Positions 1 to 11,641 of a stretch of DNA of 64,000 nucleotides are shown in pieces. Every line of letters starts with the position of its first letter. Positions within the stretch are counted from its first letter, which is position 1. The DNA comes from Bathymodiolus brooksi (taxonomy: Eukaryota > Mollusca > Bivalvia > Mytilida > Modiolidae), in assembly GCA_963680875.1 (NCBI GenBank), contig OY804590.1, forward strand, positions 24,676,640 through 24,740,639, written 5' to 3'. The position numbers and the translations under genes are program-made. The notes under the pieces were generated by a model. That model was given only the letters and a program-made list of their open reading frames with translations. It was not told the DNA's origin and ran no database searches.

Positions 1-21
1 GGCAATAATATGTTGACTCAC

Positions 22-176
22 CTATAAAGCCTAGTCCCAAACCGCCATCACCACCACCACCAATTCCGCCAGCGTCAACTAGCCTGGCATTGAAGGCTCC
101 ATCTGTGTCCAGTGTTATGGCTGTCGTTAGTGACACGACAACAAGAAGCAGAAATACCACAGGAATGACCATGTTC
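22..176 (-). CDS. Signal-peptide coding exon of a secreted Gly-rich protein (partial gene)
   Basis: Read on the minus strand, an ATG at 172-170 opens 50 codons. They begin with a hydrophobic leader (MVIPVVFLLLVVVSLTTA), a typical signal peptide with likely cleavage after TTA. A short acidic stretch (TLDTDG) and a glycine-rich segment (about residues 35-49, GGIGGGGDGGLGLG) follow. The frame then meets a consensus donor, TATAG|GTGAGT, with the exon ending at 22 in phase 1. Upstream of the ATG a pyrimidine-rich acceptor (TTCTCTTTATGTCAG|GAAC) suggests this is not the first exon and that a noncoding leader exon lies further right. The rest of the gene would lie to the left, outside the window. 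I do not recognise the family; secreted or matrix-like is an inference from the leader and composition. It points the same way as the exons near 52-63 kb, but being a start exon it must belong to another gene or transcript. Confidence 0.6.
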
Positions 177-224
177 CTGACATAAAGAGAAGTGAATTAC
201 TACTATTTGTCAAAGACAAATCAT

Positions 225-500
225 GTGAATAAGCGTTAGAGAATACCGAAGGGCCAAGCAAACTGGACAATCCAGAGAAACTGGCAACATAGGGTACACA
301 AGACGAAGACAAACAAACCAACAGCACAACGCAATATGTGTTGGACACCACTATTCGCAAACAAACACAAATAACGTAAATAAGACATAAGCCATCCTAC
401 ACACAACTGGAGGTAAACACGAAGCGAGCATAGTTTTCATGGCGAAATCGTAACAGACATCACAGCATTGAACTCAGAACGTAAAGACACATAATATGAC
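225..500 (-). repeat. Dispersed repeat B, minus copy
   Basis: On the minus strand this matches 47305-47575. Shared words include ACGTAAAGACACATAA, CAGTTTCTCTGGATTGTCC and CCTTCGGTATTCTCTAACGC. Further copies of the same family lie near 770-960, 6540-6610, 10960-11220, 18285-18530 and 63240-63360. It carries no coding capacity and often adjoins Penelope-like 3' ends, so it may be the tail or leader of a retroelement. It lies in the presumed upstream intron of the exon at 22-176. Confidence 0.7.
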
Positions 501-769
501 AACACAAAAAACTGAAACGATGTTCAAAGGCTTAGATCGGTTATAATACAATCCATCGAAACCATTGGCAAGAGCTTGCAGTGTAAAATATATCTTTAAA
601 CTGAGATTTGAGAAGAAAAAACTACAAAAACGTCACAGATTGAGACATAACAGAACAATAGACATTTTCTCTCCTCTATTAAAAACAAGACATTTACCGG
701 ACTTGACTATGAGGAAAGCGGCCGTTGTCTTATAAGAAGAATAAACTATTTACCCTTCGAGAGCACCGG

Positions 770-960
770 TTTTTTGGTAGACCTAGTGTTGCTCATTCGT
801 TTTAGTTGTGTTGTGTTATTTTGTTTTATTTGTCTTCGATCTGGGTCCTGTGCCCAATGTTACCGGTGCCTCTGGATTGTCAATTCTTGGTTGCTCCTTC
901 GGTGTTCTAATTTTTATGGAAATTTTAAATCTCGTAAATACGGAAAAACTTTCTCATTAA
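770..960 (+). repeat. Dispersed repeat B, plus copy
   Basis: Contains the diagnostic series TGCCCAATGTTACC, CTCTGGATTGTCAATTC and GCTCCTTCGGTGTTCTAA shared with the other B copies, in the opposite orientation to 225-500. No transposase or RT coding is visible. Confidence 0.6.
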
Positions 961-1751
961 TAAGGCTATTGTTTCCATAAACGTTTCTGACGATCGTATT
1001 CAAGCGTAATTTTTTAAAGAGACACATTTATGACTGTTGCTTCTACATGTGTGTTGTTTCAAAAGCGTATACTATAAAAGTAACATTGTTCACTGGTTAC
1101 AATTTTCGCGGTTTCTGGTTTACATGCGTATTCGCGGATATTGTTTTTAGCGTTTTTTATTATGCAATAAAAATCGGTTTTGTACTGACACATATTGACA
1201 TGTTACATCACATTCCCAAACGATGTCGACATGTAACACATTAAATTCTGACCGGTACTTAGCTGTGGAAGCATATCTCTCATGCATTTACTTTTAGGTG
1301 TTTATGGTCACCAACAAAAAAGAGCAAACGACCTGTGGTTCCGCAGCTAAAACATACGTTGCTACAATTAAAGACACTTCGATTGCTGAACTAAAAGTAC
1401 AAAAAAGTAAAAAAGAATTGATTAGAATAACGAAAAATCCAAATATCTTTTAAACTATAGATTTTTGAACAGCAAACTAAACGAGAGTTTTATTTAGAAT
1501 TAGGAGTGCTAACTAAAATGTTACAGTAATGCTTCTTATTGTTTTGGCTGAGGCTGCACTCAGATGAAATTTTGTATTTTGATCCTATTTTGTTGTCATT
1601 TTTCGGGTGGTAGTAGATGTACTTTATAGAAGAGCCATCCGTAAGTCAGGTATCTTACCTGTAAAATCTTTCTCTCAGCAACGTGTACTTTAGACGAACC
1701 TGACAAGCATTTCTCTCATAAATTATTGTTACATTTTGCATTTTATGTAAA
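961..1751. other. Stretch with no recognised gene
   Basis: AT-rich sequence. Only short open frames (for example 1047-1244, 65 codons) occur, with no recognisable domain, splice pattern or codon bias. Its right part directly precedes the transposase pseudogene and may be its 5' flank. Confidence 0.5.
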
Positions 1752-2959
1752 ATGGGTAAAAAGTCAGACTTATCTCCGGAATACCAAAAGTTTGTAAAAA
1801 GTTGTTTGCCCTTTTTAGTAAGGAAAAGGCAACGAAGAAGCCAATTGTCTCATTTGATAGGGTATATCAAATGATATCTAAAGCTTTGGGTGTGTCTTAC
1901 ACTTCAGTGCACCGTATTATGAATGGTAAGAGGCCTTGCAAGTCAAATAGACCCAAAGAAAGAGCTAATATTTTGGACGACTTTGATCATTGTGTTATTA
2001 AAAGAAGAATCCACGGTTTATATTCACGGAAAATTGCTCCGATCGTCACAACAATGCATAAGGAAATAAAAGATTCTATTAAAATATCAAAGTCTAAACT
2101 TACTCTAACTCTCATTGATCTTGGATATACTGATAATGGAAGAGTTCTGTACGATCAAGTGTCTATTATCAATGATAGGTGTTATTATCTGAGAAAGATC
2201 AAATCTTTTAGAGAAGCAGGGTGATATCGTGTACATGGATGACACATTGGTTAAACCAAAAAATACCCTCGGGTAAAGGCAAACGTTTGATTGTTTTGCA
2301 TGCAGGTACGCGAAGTGAGGGTTTGATTGACGCTGCGATTTAGTGTTTCTGACCAAATCAAAGGATGGTGACTATCACAAGGAGATGAATAGTGTTTTCT
2401 TTCTTGAGTGGTTTGAAAAACAATTGATGCCTACTCTGAAAAATTCTAGCTTGGTTGTGTTAGATAATGCAAGTTATCACAATGTCAAAATAAAAGATAC
2501 GGTATTCTCAAATTTTATTCAGAAAAAAGCTGTTCTCCAAAACTATCTTACATAACATAACATTCCTTTTTCTGCTACTGATACCAAAAAAGTATTATAT
2601 GAAAAAATAAAACAAAAAAAGACCCCAGTAGTTTATAAAACAGATAAAATTGCTAATTTACACGGACATGAAGTATTAAGAATCCCCGTTCGACACTGTG
2701 AACTTAACCCGATATAATTAATATTGGCGCAAGTCAAAGCTTTCGTGGCTAAAACAATACCACCTTCCGATTAAAAGATGCGAAAGAACTCACGTACGCC
2801 GCTTTCGGAAAAATTACAAAAGATGTGTGGATAAAAGCAGAAGAACATGTGGTCAAAATTGAAAAAGAATAATGCAAAGAAAACTGTATAAATAGAAGTG
2901 TCATAGACCCTATTATCATTTATTTTTGTGATGATGACTCGGATGACGACACGGGTTGA
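1752..2959 (+). pseudogene. Decayed DDE transposase (Tc1/IS630-like)
   Basis: The reading starts at ATG 1752 (MGKKSDLSPEYQKFV), shifts frame by about 1800, and continues with a helix-turn-helix-like region (ISKALGVSYTSVHRIMNGK). After another frameshift near 2222, the DDE core is visible: first Asp in VYMDDTLV (2238-2240) and second Asp in VVLDNASYH (2463-2465). The third acidic residue is expected after CELNPI, but there the codon is TAA (2715-2717), so a likely Glu codon became a stop. The C-terminus is acidic (DDDSDDDTG) and ends at 2957-2959. Several more stops occur between 2274 and 2870. Domain order fits the Tc1/mariner-IS630 DDE superfamily; the exact family is not assigned. No terminal repeats were identified. 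The left arm of the giant palindrome begins inside its last codons. Confidence 0.75.
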
Positions 2960-4524
2960 AGTATAATCATATTAAGTATAATAGACAGAGAAAAAATGTA
3001 AACATCGAATAAATGTCACGTTAAAGTCAATGCCGAAAATACTTGGAACATGTGTCTGACAATTCATTAAAGTTTAAGAACACTTGTAACTGTTGAAACT
3101 ATCTGGGGTCAGATGAATTATTTAACTTATATTGATTATAACACATAAATAATACACAAAACAACTTGACACAAAAACAAAAAGAAGATACACAGGGACA
3201 GTTTATAATCCAACCGAAAACCAAGCACAAAACGGGCCTCGTATTCATGAAAAGTCAAAACAAACAAACACAAAGGTCGAAACTTCGGATTCCTGTTTTG
3301 GATAAGCATTTCGAAGTGGAATATGTTAAATATATATTTCCAAACTTTTAGCTCACGTTTGAGTTGAAAGATATAACTTGGCTTAGTAGAATAGTTACGT
3401 AAAACAATTGCAAGTATCAATGATTCATCAATAATTTTTCCAGTTTTTAGGTATTTCTTACCAATGTTAAGTTGAAGGTTTGGTAAACAAATAGCTAAAA
3501 AATGACAGTGCTCAATGTCATAAATCTACCCCCCCCCCTCCCCCCCCCCCACCAAACAAATCAATTCTCCAATTGATCTCTGGGGTTCTATAATTTAAAA
3601 ATGTACTAATTTTACGAGCATTTTTTATTAGGAAGCTGCATAATCTCAAAACTCATTTTTCGTGCCGTTTCTTACATGTATATAAATAAAAAATGTCATA
3701 CAGAATCGAACAAAACGACAATGATATATTCTTCATAATATATGATATATGAAGACTTCATTTGTTCACTATTAAAGACAGAAGTGTTATATATTTAGTG
3801 AACAAATATAAATAATGAAAAATATCCGTCCAAGTAATTTTTACAGGTTAAATATTTTACATGTAAAAACCGATGAACTCAATAGTGCGTGTAGGAGATG
3901 GTGACGGGCTCTACGGAGAACAATGGAATCTTTCGGGTGACCGTCGAGTGTCTATTGTCCTCAGGGATTTAAACCCACGGCCACAGGCTGTTCTCTTTAA
4001 TAAACTCATTCCCTTCGTATTTCATAAAACTGTCAAAATATACACCCAAAAACTCCTTTAAAATGCGATTTTTCTATATGAGCAGGGCCAAATACGTTCA
4101 CTTTCTGGTCTGCAAACTTCCAAATTAAATTAGCACCCTTGATTCTCTACACAACTCTCGTTTACACTTCTACTTTAAAATCTACAGTTTAAAAGATATT
4201 TCAAATTGTCGTTATTCTAATAAACAAATTATTACTTTTAGTAATTAAGGGCCGGAATCAATTTGCGCCAATTAGCATATTCAAAATGATTCAATTGCGA
4301 CACGGTCTATATTTTCAATGGTTTTAATTTCGCCAATAAATGAAATTCAACTGCGCCATATTTACCTGTAAATTACCTCTAGATAATTTATGTATATACA
4401 TGTATTACAATTAATCTTTCGTTATAAAATTTAACTTTTCAAACTTACTCACAAGCGAATAAATTGTTCAGTAATAAGAAAGTTTTCAACAATTAAAATC
4501 CACCTGTTATGTAAATCTATTGTC

Positions 4525-4780
4525 AAAACTCTCCATTATTTTGAAAGATTGGAGAGTTATTGTTCTCTTTGTACTTTAGATACCATACACAGACTTTTTT
4601 TTGTTACAAGATTAATAATTAATGAAATTAATAAAGTACAATGGGTGGAATTCAAGTTGGAGAATGTCCTCGTATCTCTCCATTCCTTAAAAACAATGGG
4701 CCTCGGCACCTTCGGGACCTCTGCTCCATTATTTTTTAAGGAATGGAGAGTTACTCGGACATTCTCCTATACGTAAAGAT
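4525..4780. repeat. Nested local palindromes in left arm
   Basis: At 4660-4780, GGAGAATGTCCTCGTATCTC reads into CATTCCTTAAAAA. After a loop of about 40 bases its near-complement returns (TTTTTAAGGAATGGAGAG, then CTCGGACATTCTCC). A smaller stem, CTCTCCATTATT / GATTGGAGAG, lies at 4528-4556. The equivalent region of the right arm (22335-22445) keeps the same fold. Confidence 0.75.
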
Positions 4781-5004
4781 GTCTGAAATTCCATTCAAGA
4801 AAATGAATGCATTGTTTGCGCAAATCGATATCGGCCTAATTAAGTCATTCCTTTTCAATCTTTTACATTTCTTAGATATACTTTTTATGTTGTTATACGA
4901 TGAAATTGATAGTTATGGCTACTCAAAATCGGGTGTTATTGTCGACCATTACTGTAGGCCTTAATACAAATCCACCCTACCTCCACCCTCCACTGAGTTT
5001 TTAA

Positions 5005-5205
5005 GGTTCTCATCGATGCCGTGAAATGCATAAGCTAGTTAAAGTACAGACAAAACAGCGGCCAAAAGACAAACAATGATATATACAAAATACTGCACAG
5101 AAAACTAAAGATTGAGAAACACTAATTCCACACAAGAGACGGGTGTGAACTCAGCTACCCCGGAAGGGTAATCAGTTCTTACTTCACTGGTATAAAAGTA
5201 AGTTG
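5005..5205 (-). mobile_element. Penelope-like (Naiad-type) 3' end, minus
   Basis: The reverse complement carries the recurrent 3'-UTR words CTTACCCTTCCGGGG-like, then TGAGTTCACACCC, TTTTCTGTGCAG and CATTGTTTGTCTTTTGGCC, matching the copy at 21930-22130. The words recur at the ends of several fragments that also carry Naiad-like RT C-terminal codons (for example 63360-63800), so I assign it to that element class. No coding part remains here. Confidence 0.6.
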
Positions 5206-6446
5206 ATACATTTATTCCTTTTATTCTTGCTATTATGCAAAAAATACTCACCTTGCTCATGAATGCACTTGAAATGCATCCCTATCCACAATTTCCACTG
5301 ACTTGTGTCGTCCTCGTTAACGTTTGATTGCATCCCCAGTGCAGAAGAGTTCCGAGTGTAAATTTTGTGGCCATCATGTCAGAATGGTTTCATGTACTTA
5401 CTATTGAGGACAGTGATGCATGCAAACATTGAAACGTGTGTTACGTTTCTTTGAACATTTATGTTTTCCACACAAAAAAAATACAAACAATAACCATCAA
5501 TCGACTTTTACCAAATTGTAAATTATCGTCCTCCGGTGACGTTGGTGACGTGGACATATATTAGCATTACTGTAGTTGAGGAAAAAACTAAATTTACGAA
5601 AATAATGTTGCCTATTTTTATATATCCAGCAAACTATGGATTCCGTGAACTATTTCTTAGACACAATGGTGTAAGTTTTCTTACCATTCTATGAAAGTCG
5701 AGAACTTAAAATAAGATCTAAAAGACATGGCTTTATCTGTACTGAAGTTACATATCAAAATTTAATATAAAGATAGGGATACAATTCACATAATCATCTA
5801 CCAATAAAAAGATCTGAATTGATGGCCATTGTATAACTGGTTGTCACTAGATGTTTTTGTAATTCTTCCTTTATGGAGAACAAGAAACTAAAACAGAGTC
5901 ATGTATAATGTACATGTACATTAATAAGTCTATTAAGAGTTGGAAACGTGGAAATAACTTTTGTCGATTTTCTAAGAAATTATACTTACACCTTCGCGTA
6001 GATATCTCAGCTAGATGGACTCATATCAAATGTTTTTTTCTTCGTTTAAATACAGCCCTATAATCTGCGACCAATCATATTTCAGGTAACAGGACGTTTT
6101 TCTGGTTGAATAGTTCCAAGTTGTCATGTCTAGACAAAAAATGATTGATATTAAAAAATGTATTCCTAGTTCATCAACACTATCTTGTATAGTAACAAAA
6201 AAACCATGATATTTATATTTTTTTACACGCTTTTTGCTATAAAGCATTACTTTATTACTTGGTTTTTCACATTCTGCATTAACCACACCAATATGGTGGA
6301 TTCAGTGATGATGTTGTTTGTGGGTTGATGTGGAATATGATGTGAAAACGTCACAATTATCACATTAATATTTTCTAATGGATTTTATTAAGAAAATGTC
6401 GCAATTGTCCAGTATATCTGATATTTATTCCTTTTTGTTTTAGGTA
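5206..6446. other. Arm sequence without recognised gene
   Basis: AT-rich sequence shared with 20690-21930 of the right arm. An 86-codon minus frame (6026-6286) is preserved in outline in the other arm, but it is low-complexity and shows no recognisable domain; similarity between arms is expected from the duplication alone. Confidence 0.5.
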
Positions 6447-7446
6447 CAAACGACTTCGATATCGTTTCGGTATTATTTGGGTTTATTGAGATAGATATAA
6501 CAACGACTATTGTCCCAAGAAATTCTGCCTCATTTTTGTCATCGTTGCCAGTTTCTTTGGATTGTCATTTTTTTATTGCCCCTTCGGTGTTCTCTAACGT
6601 TTATTTGGAAAACATGACTGTTTCTGATTTAGTTTCAGATTATTTTTGTGAAAGCGATGTATTACTTGTATAAGTTGGTCATGTGTTTTTGAAAATCTGT
6701 GCCAAAGTACAATAACATAATCTACATATGTTAAACATTCTGCCCATGTTAATCATTGTTAGACCAGTCTTAATATTCTGCTGAATACAGCTGTGATATT
6801 ACACAAGCAAATGGTAAGTTTGAGTCTTCAAGAAGGCCATATTTGGTAATGAACGGTTTTGTATTTAAGCTTATCGTCTACCCCTACTTGGTAATTTGGT
6901 AATTTGTTGCCTATCAGCACTAAGGTGGTGAGTTCGAATGCCGCTAATGGCGAGGTGTATTCGATACAACATTATGTGATAAAGTTTGTCGATGGTTTGC
7001 GACAGGCCGGTGGTTTTCGCCGGGTACTCCAGTTTCCTCCACTAATAAAATTGACCGCCATGATATAACTGAAATATTTTTGAAATTCGTTAAATGCCAT
7101 AACCCTAACCCCTACTTGGTAAAATCCAGATGCCATGTCTAATACACTCATGAAGGTACTTCCTTTTATTATAGTGTCTTATACAGGTCTCAATATTAGG
7201 CCATGAAATTGCATCTTTCCTAGTTATTCTATTTAAGGCTCTAAAATCAATGCAATAAATGAGACTTTCATCTTTTTTCCCCGCAAGGAATGTTGGTGAG
7301 GCAAATTCTTATGTTGATTGTTGTATGGACCACCTTTCTTCTTCTTTTTCTACGGCTAATGACATCTTTCGTATTCGTTGCATTCTTTATCTGATTTGTG
7401 CAGCAGTTCCTGTATCAATAGTGTTTGATGCTACCGTTAAACACTT
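6447..7446 (+). repeat. Left-arm-specific 1.0 kb segment with repeat B and SINE A
   Basis: Absent from the right arm, where TTTGTACC joins directly to sequence matching 7447 onward. Both edges carry AAAC (TACAAAC at left, GTTAAAC at right), so it is either an insertion here or a microhomology-mediated deletion from the right arm. Inside are a repeat-B fragment (6540-6610) and a SINE A copy (about 6910-7104). Confidence 0.6.
6910..7104 (+). mobile_element. tRNA-derived SINE A
   Basis: A B-box-like GAGTTCGAATGCC is followed by the conserved tail: GACAGGCCGGTGGTTTTC, GGGTACTCCAGTTTCCTCC, CCGCCATGATATAACTG and a terminal AAATGCCAT. The same tail occurs at least nine times in the window. Confidence 0.75.
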
Positions 7447-7456
7447 CAATATTCCA

Positions 7457-8845
7457 CTGGTATTAAACTGATGTTCGTAACTTTAGTTACCTACATCCCA
7501 ACATGGCGGACACGGAAAATGGTAAATTAGAATATCCCTGTTTTCTCTTTATCATTAGTGTTTATTAGTAAGTCCATACGGTATGATTACAGGTGGGAAT
7601 ATTAGATACTCGAATGCATGCATAAAAATGACGAAACTCTTGTGAGAACATTGAAATATTAACTTGAAAAAAATTGAAGGATGTGCGTAACTCTTTGAAG
7701 TGATGTTCGTAACGTTAGAAAGATATTCAAAGAGATGTCCGTAACTGCAGATTTCCATAACTGTTAAATAATAAGAAGGTGTTTAATTGCTCGTTAAGAA
7801 ACAGTTTGAGCGATTGAATCTAGTTTTTGCATGACTGATCAAATGATGGTCTTTCATAAATTTTATTTTTAGTACTGGTTTTGGGTAGATTTTATCTTTA
7901 TTTATCTGTATTTAGTACAATAGTCTAGCAAATTAATAATAAATTAATCTGGTTTCATTTCAGCATTAAAGGGAAATAATTAGATGTGTCATTCTTAAAA
8001 TACTTGATCTGGTGTGTCTATTTTTTATTAAAATAAGCAAAAAACACGAAGGACAATTAATTTGGTAATAATTCACGGGATATTTACACATAGAACTGTT
8101 AATTTACATACAAATATACTTTGCTAGAATTTATATATGAGACCCAGAATGGCCCTCATCGAATTTAATGATGATATCGGAGGTCGCCATCCATTGGAGG
8201 TCCTAAGCACCCAAAGGTCGGAATTCAAAACGCCCTATTGCAAGGTCGTAGTTTAAGAAAGACCCTTCTAGAGAACACAGTCCAAGACGAAATAGAAATA
8301 TCAATATAATACTTACAACTACATATGTTGAATCGACTCCCGCTACCCTCATCTTTCGTTCATCTCACTCATTCATAACCCTCTCATCCTCCACTCTGTA
8401 TTGTTTTCCCTCGTGCATTATATAATCTCTCCCACTTCTATTAACCTCTCTATCACTTCAGGGATGTTTTTCTTTGTTTTCAAATTTTATTTATTACAAA
8501 AGCGTTGTTCTTTAAATGTTTTAAACATGATTTTAGAAACACCAAACTTTAATGTTACCAACATCATATTTGAAAGTTACGAACATCGTTCAAAAATAAT
8601 TCTACAGTTACTTACATCATTTGTATTTCTTAAAGTAGGTATTGTGCCACATAGGAGAACTTACAGTTGATTAAGGCATATCACTACAGTTAATTGTTAA
8701 AATATCTATACATTTGAAATGACAATATTTGAAAATAAACTAAAAAAAAGAGAAAACAAGGATATTTTAATTTACCATTTTCCGTGTCCGCCATGTTGGG
8801 ATGTAGGTAACTAAAGTTACGAACATCAGTTTAATACCAGTGATA
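7457..8845. mobile_element. 1.39 kb TIR element (nonautonomous DNA transposon)
   Basis: Begins CACTGGTATTAAACTGATG and ends in the exact reverse complement, CATCAGTTTAATACCAGTG. The inverted repeats extend about 90 bp (ACATGGCGGACACGG / CCGTGTCCGCCATGT). Flanks are ATATTC on the left and ATATCC on the right, and the right palindrome arm holds the matching empty site (CAATATCCAGTCC near 20650), supporting transposition with a target duplication of about 6 bp. The interior has short words related to GTTCGTAACGTTAG and no transposase frame. Confidence 0.8.
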
Positions 8846-9254
8846 TCCAGCCCATTCTTGGCTATCCTACATAAGCCACGGATACCGACCCAACAACGAC
8901 AGGCTCGTTTCAAGTGAAAAGCCAGAAGAAAACAGACAGAGCACTAGTCTCTGTGAGCGTATTCTGTCACCAATAGTGAATACCTACAGCAGTTAGCCGG
9001 TCGTAAAGACCTCAGTAACTAACATCCTTGGCAAACCCTTCTTGGACATTTTGGAATAACCTGATAATTGATTCGTCAATGGTCAGGCTTTGATTGTACT
9101 CATTAAATGATGCGTTGTTTCATATATGTGTGTCATCAGTAATTGTTTCTGCTTCCACATCTAAACCAAATGAAAACTTTTTCGGAGAGAAATAAATTGA
9201 TCAGTAGTATTCATTAACAAAATTTAACTTTCTCTGTTTCTGTTCTTCAATCAG

Positions 9255-9570
9255 TTTTGTCGAGTGCGGTATATCGTGGGTTCGAGCACCGGTCGGGTCA
9301 AACCAAAAACTATAACATTGGTATGTGTTGTTTCTTCGCTACAGCATTCAGCATTAAGGAAAAGAAGTAAAGACTGGTTGGCTTAGAATCAGGATAATGT
9401 GTCAGAGTGGGCGACATGTTTATCGGTGGACTGTTGTTTCAGAGAGCTAGCACTATAACAATCCAACTAAGCGTGTTGGTCTAGTACAAAGCGGACCTCA
9501 TCATTATTTCATTGCAAATTAACTTGTTTTCGCCATGATATAGCTGAAAAAATGCTGAGTTGGCGCGTTG
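9255..9570 (+). mobile_element. SINE-like family B, left-arm copy
   Basis: A B-box-like GTGGGTTCGAGCACC near the 5' end is followed by GACTGGTTGGCTTAGAATC, GATAATGTGTC, GGTCTAGTACAAAGC and the terminal CGCCATGATATAGCTGAAAA. Copies lie at 19930-20240 (its palindrome partner) and at 30890-31595, the latter split by an insertion. Confidence 0.7.
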
Positions 9571-9574
9571 CTAT

Positions 9575-9965
9575 CAAGGAAGCTACTGAACCAAGGGTTC
9601 CTAGCGGTTAAGTTGAAGTAATCACCTTTGCGGTCGCCACCATGAATTACTTAGCCGCTACGGAATATTTCAGTTACAAATGACTACAGATATATTCCGT
9701 TTGTAGTATTCACAATCCGGTTCTTTCCTCTCTTTTTTACACCGGCGTTGTAACTAGAGTAACACGACTTGCCGCATGTGGTGCAGGAATTGTTTACACT
9801 TCCGAAGCACCTGAATTAACCCCCAGTTTTTAGTGTGGTTCGTGTTGTTCAGTCTTTAGTTGTCTATGTAGTGTGTGTAGATCATTGTTTGTCCTTTTGT
9901 CCTTTTAATTTTGTTTACTGTATTTGTCTTTCCTTCTTCTGTTTACCCATTTTGTGTCTTCAAGC
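9575..9965 (+). mobile_element. Naiad-type 3' fragment, left arm
   Basis: Degenerate RT C-terminal codons can be read in broken frames (CGRHHELL, QMTTDIF), matching the better fragment at 63582-63797. The shared 3' UTR follows: TAACTAGAGTAACACGAC, a GGTGCAGGAATTGTTTACAC variant, GAAGCACCTGAATTAACCC and CATTGTTTGTCCTTTTG. Its palindrome partner is 19555-19930. Confidence 0.65.
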
Positions 9966-10729
9966 TTTCTTTCAGTAATCCGAATGCTTTACAATCTGAT
10001 GGTTCAGTGGTCTAAAGATTTAGTAATCCGAAAGTTCAGTAGTGCGATAGTTCATTTCTCTGATGGTTTATTGGTTCGAAAATTACACAATTTACAAATT
10101 TTTCAACTATTCTTGTTATGGGTTAAGGCATAAATTGGTGATAAAAACAATATTCTAGAAAGAATCAGCAATCTGGATACGAAACAATTATACTATACGT
10201 CACAGGTAAAACAAACTCCAAGAACCATGGAATCGAACACCATAGCCATTTAGATTTTTAGGTACGACAAAAAAAATTCTAGATTTTTAAATGTTTGTGT
10301 GACGATTAATATTAGGTGCATGCATATTTGGCAATCTTTGAGACAGACATTTTGAACAAAATCAACATTGTTCATTCGATTCAATCATTGTATTAGATAA
10401 AAGCACATTTAGTATGATGTGTAATCCATTATATTTGGGGTATAATTCCTAGAATGCATTTTTGTTTTCAAGACAGTTAGCTGCCATTTACTTGATAAGT
10501 ACAAGTTTCAACAAATCTTCAAAACACCATTATATATACAGGTACATGAGCTTCGGATGGATTTTACAACATGTTCACTTAATTCTACATCCGTTTTTGC
10601 TAATTGCATGGTGGGAGTTTGTCGTTTGTATAGAGTAGAATTCGCAGACTTTTCTCTGTTCTTGATGTATACGTTCCGTATTCATACAGTATTGACAGAC
10701 TTGTTAGTGACAAACTATCTGTATTTTAC

Positions 10730-10955
10730 TGGTGCCAATAGTGGAGCAGGAACTGCATACCCTTCCGGAGCACCTGAGTCCCTCCCCGGTTTTTAGTGGG
10801 GTACGTCTTATTTAATCTTTATTTATATGTGTAATGCTTTGTAGATCGTTGTTTCTCTTTTTGTCCATTTTCTGTTGGCCATTGTGTTGTCTGTCCTTCC
10901 ATTTACGGATTCTGATTACCCCTTTTGGTATGTTCAAACTCTTCTTATTCTCATG
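10730..10955 (+). mobile_element. Naiad-type 3' UTR, left arm
   Basis: Contains GGAGCAGGAACTGCATACCC, TTCCGGAGCACCTGAGTCCC and the terminal CGGATTCTGATTACCCC ... CAAACTCTTCTT. The same end sequence recurs at 18540-18765, 32517-32735, 48178-48420, 49015-49250, 50590-50660 and 63360-63600. Confidence 0.7.
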
Positions 10956-10959
10956 TGCT

Positions 10960-11220
10960 TGTAGGAGGGCTCATATAATATGTATGTTATTTATATTTGT
11001 TTGCGTATTATAAGTGGTATCAACCACGTCTTGACCTTCACATAGGTTCACCATCGTTTTTGGTGGGATCGTGTTGCACATCCTTTTAACTTTCTGTGTT
11101 AAGTATTTGAGGTTTGTTTGTCTTCGTCCTGTGTCTTGTGTGTCCAATGTTGCCAGTGGCTGTGGATTGTCCATTCTTGATTGCTCCTTCGGTTTTCTCT
11201 AACGTTTATTTTATGCATAT
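10960..11220 (+). repeat. Dispersed repeat B, left arm
   Basis: Contains CCAATGTTGCCAGTGGCTG, GGATTGTCCATTCTTGATTG and CTCCTTCGGTTTTCTCTAAC. It directly follows a Naiad-type 3' end, as in several other places, which suggests these two repeats move or arise together. Confidence 0.65.
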
Positions 11221-11610
11221 ACCCCTCAGCCTACATCTTAAACTATATATATTATATATTTGGGTATTTTGAATTGCCACAGCAGTAAATTTATTTAGAA
11301 TAGTTTGAAGATACTAAAAGGTACAGTTTGTACGCATAGGAATACCGACTGTCTGTTAAAAAACGCGTCCACCAAACAAAACAAATATGTTGTCAATCAA
11401 AAACCCTGAGCAATTTTATGTTTAAATACCCATTTTTGAATTGCCAATTAACTTAGCAAATATATGTGGTTGTTTCTTGTTTGCATATGTCATTTTCTTA
11501 TTTGTCTGGCATAGTGATGACAGTATTAGTAAGATAAGTTTTCCTGCATTAATGATCTACAACAACAGCATTTTAACGTAATACTATCGCAGTGTTGGTT
11601 GTTTTTTTTC

Positions 11611-11641
11611 TTTTTTTATGGGGGGGGGGGGGGGGAGGGGG
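11611..11641. repeat. Poly-G tract
   Basis: A run of G interrupted by A. The palindrome partner near 17995 keeps only a short CCCCCC run, so this tract expanded or contracted after the duplication. Confidence 0.8.
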
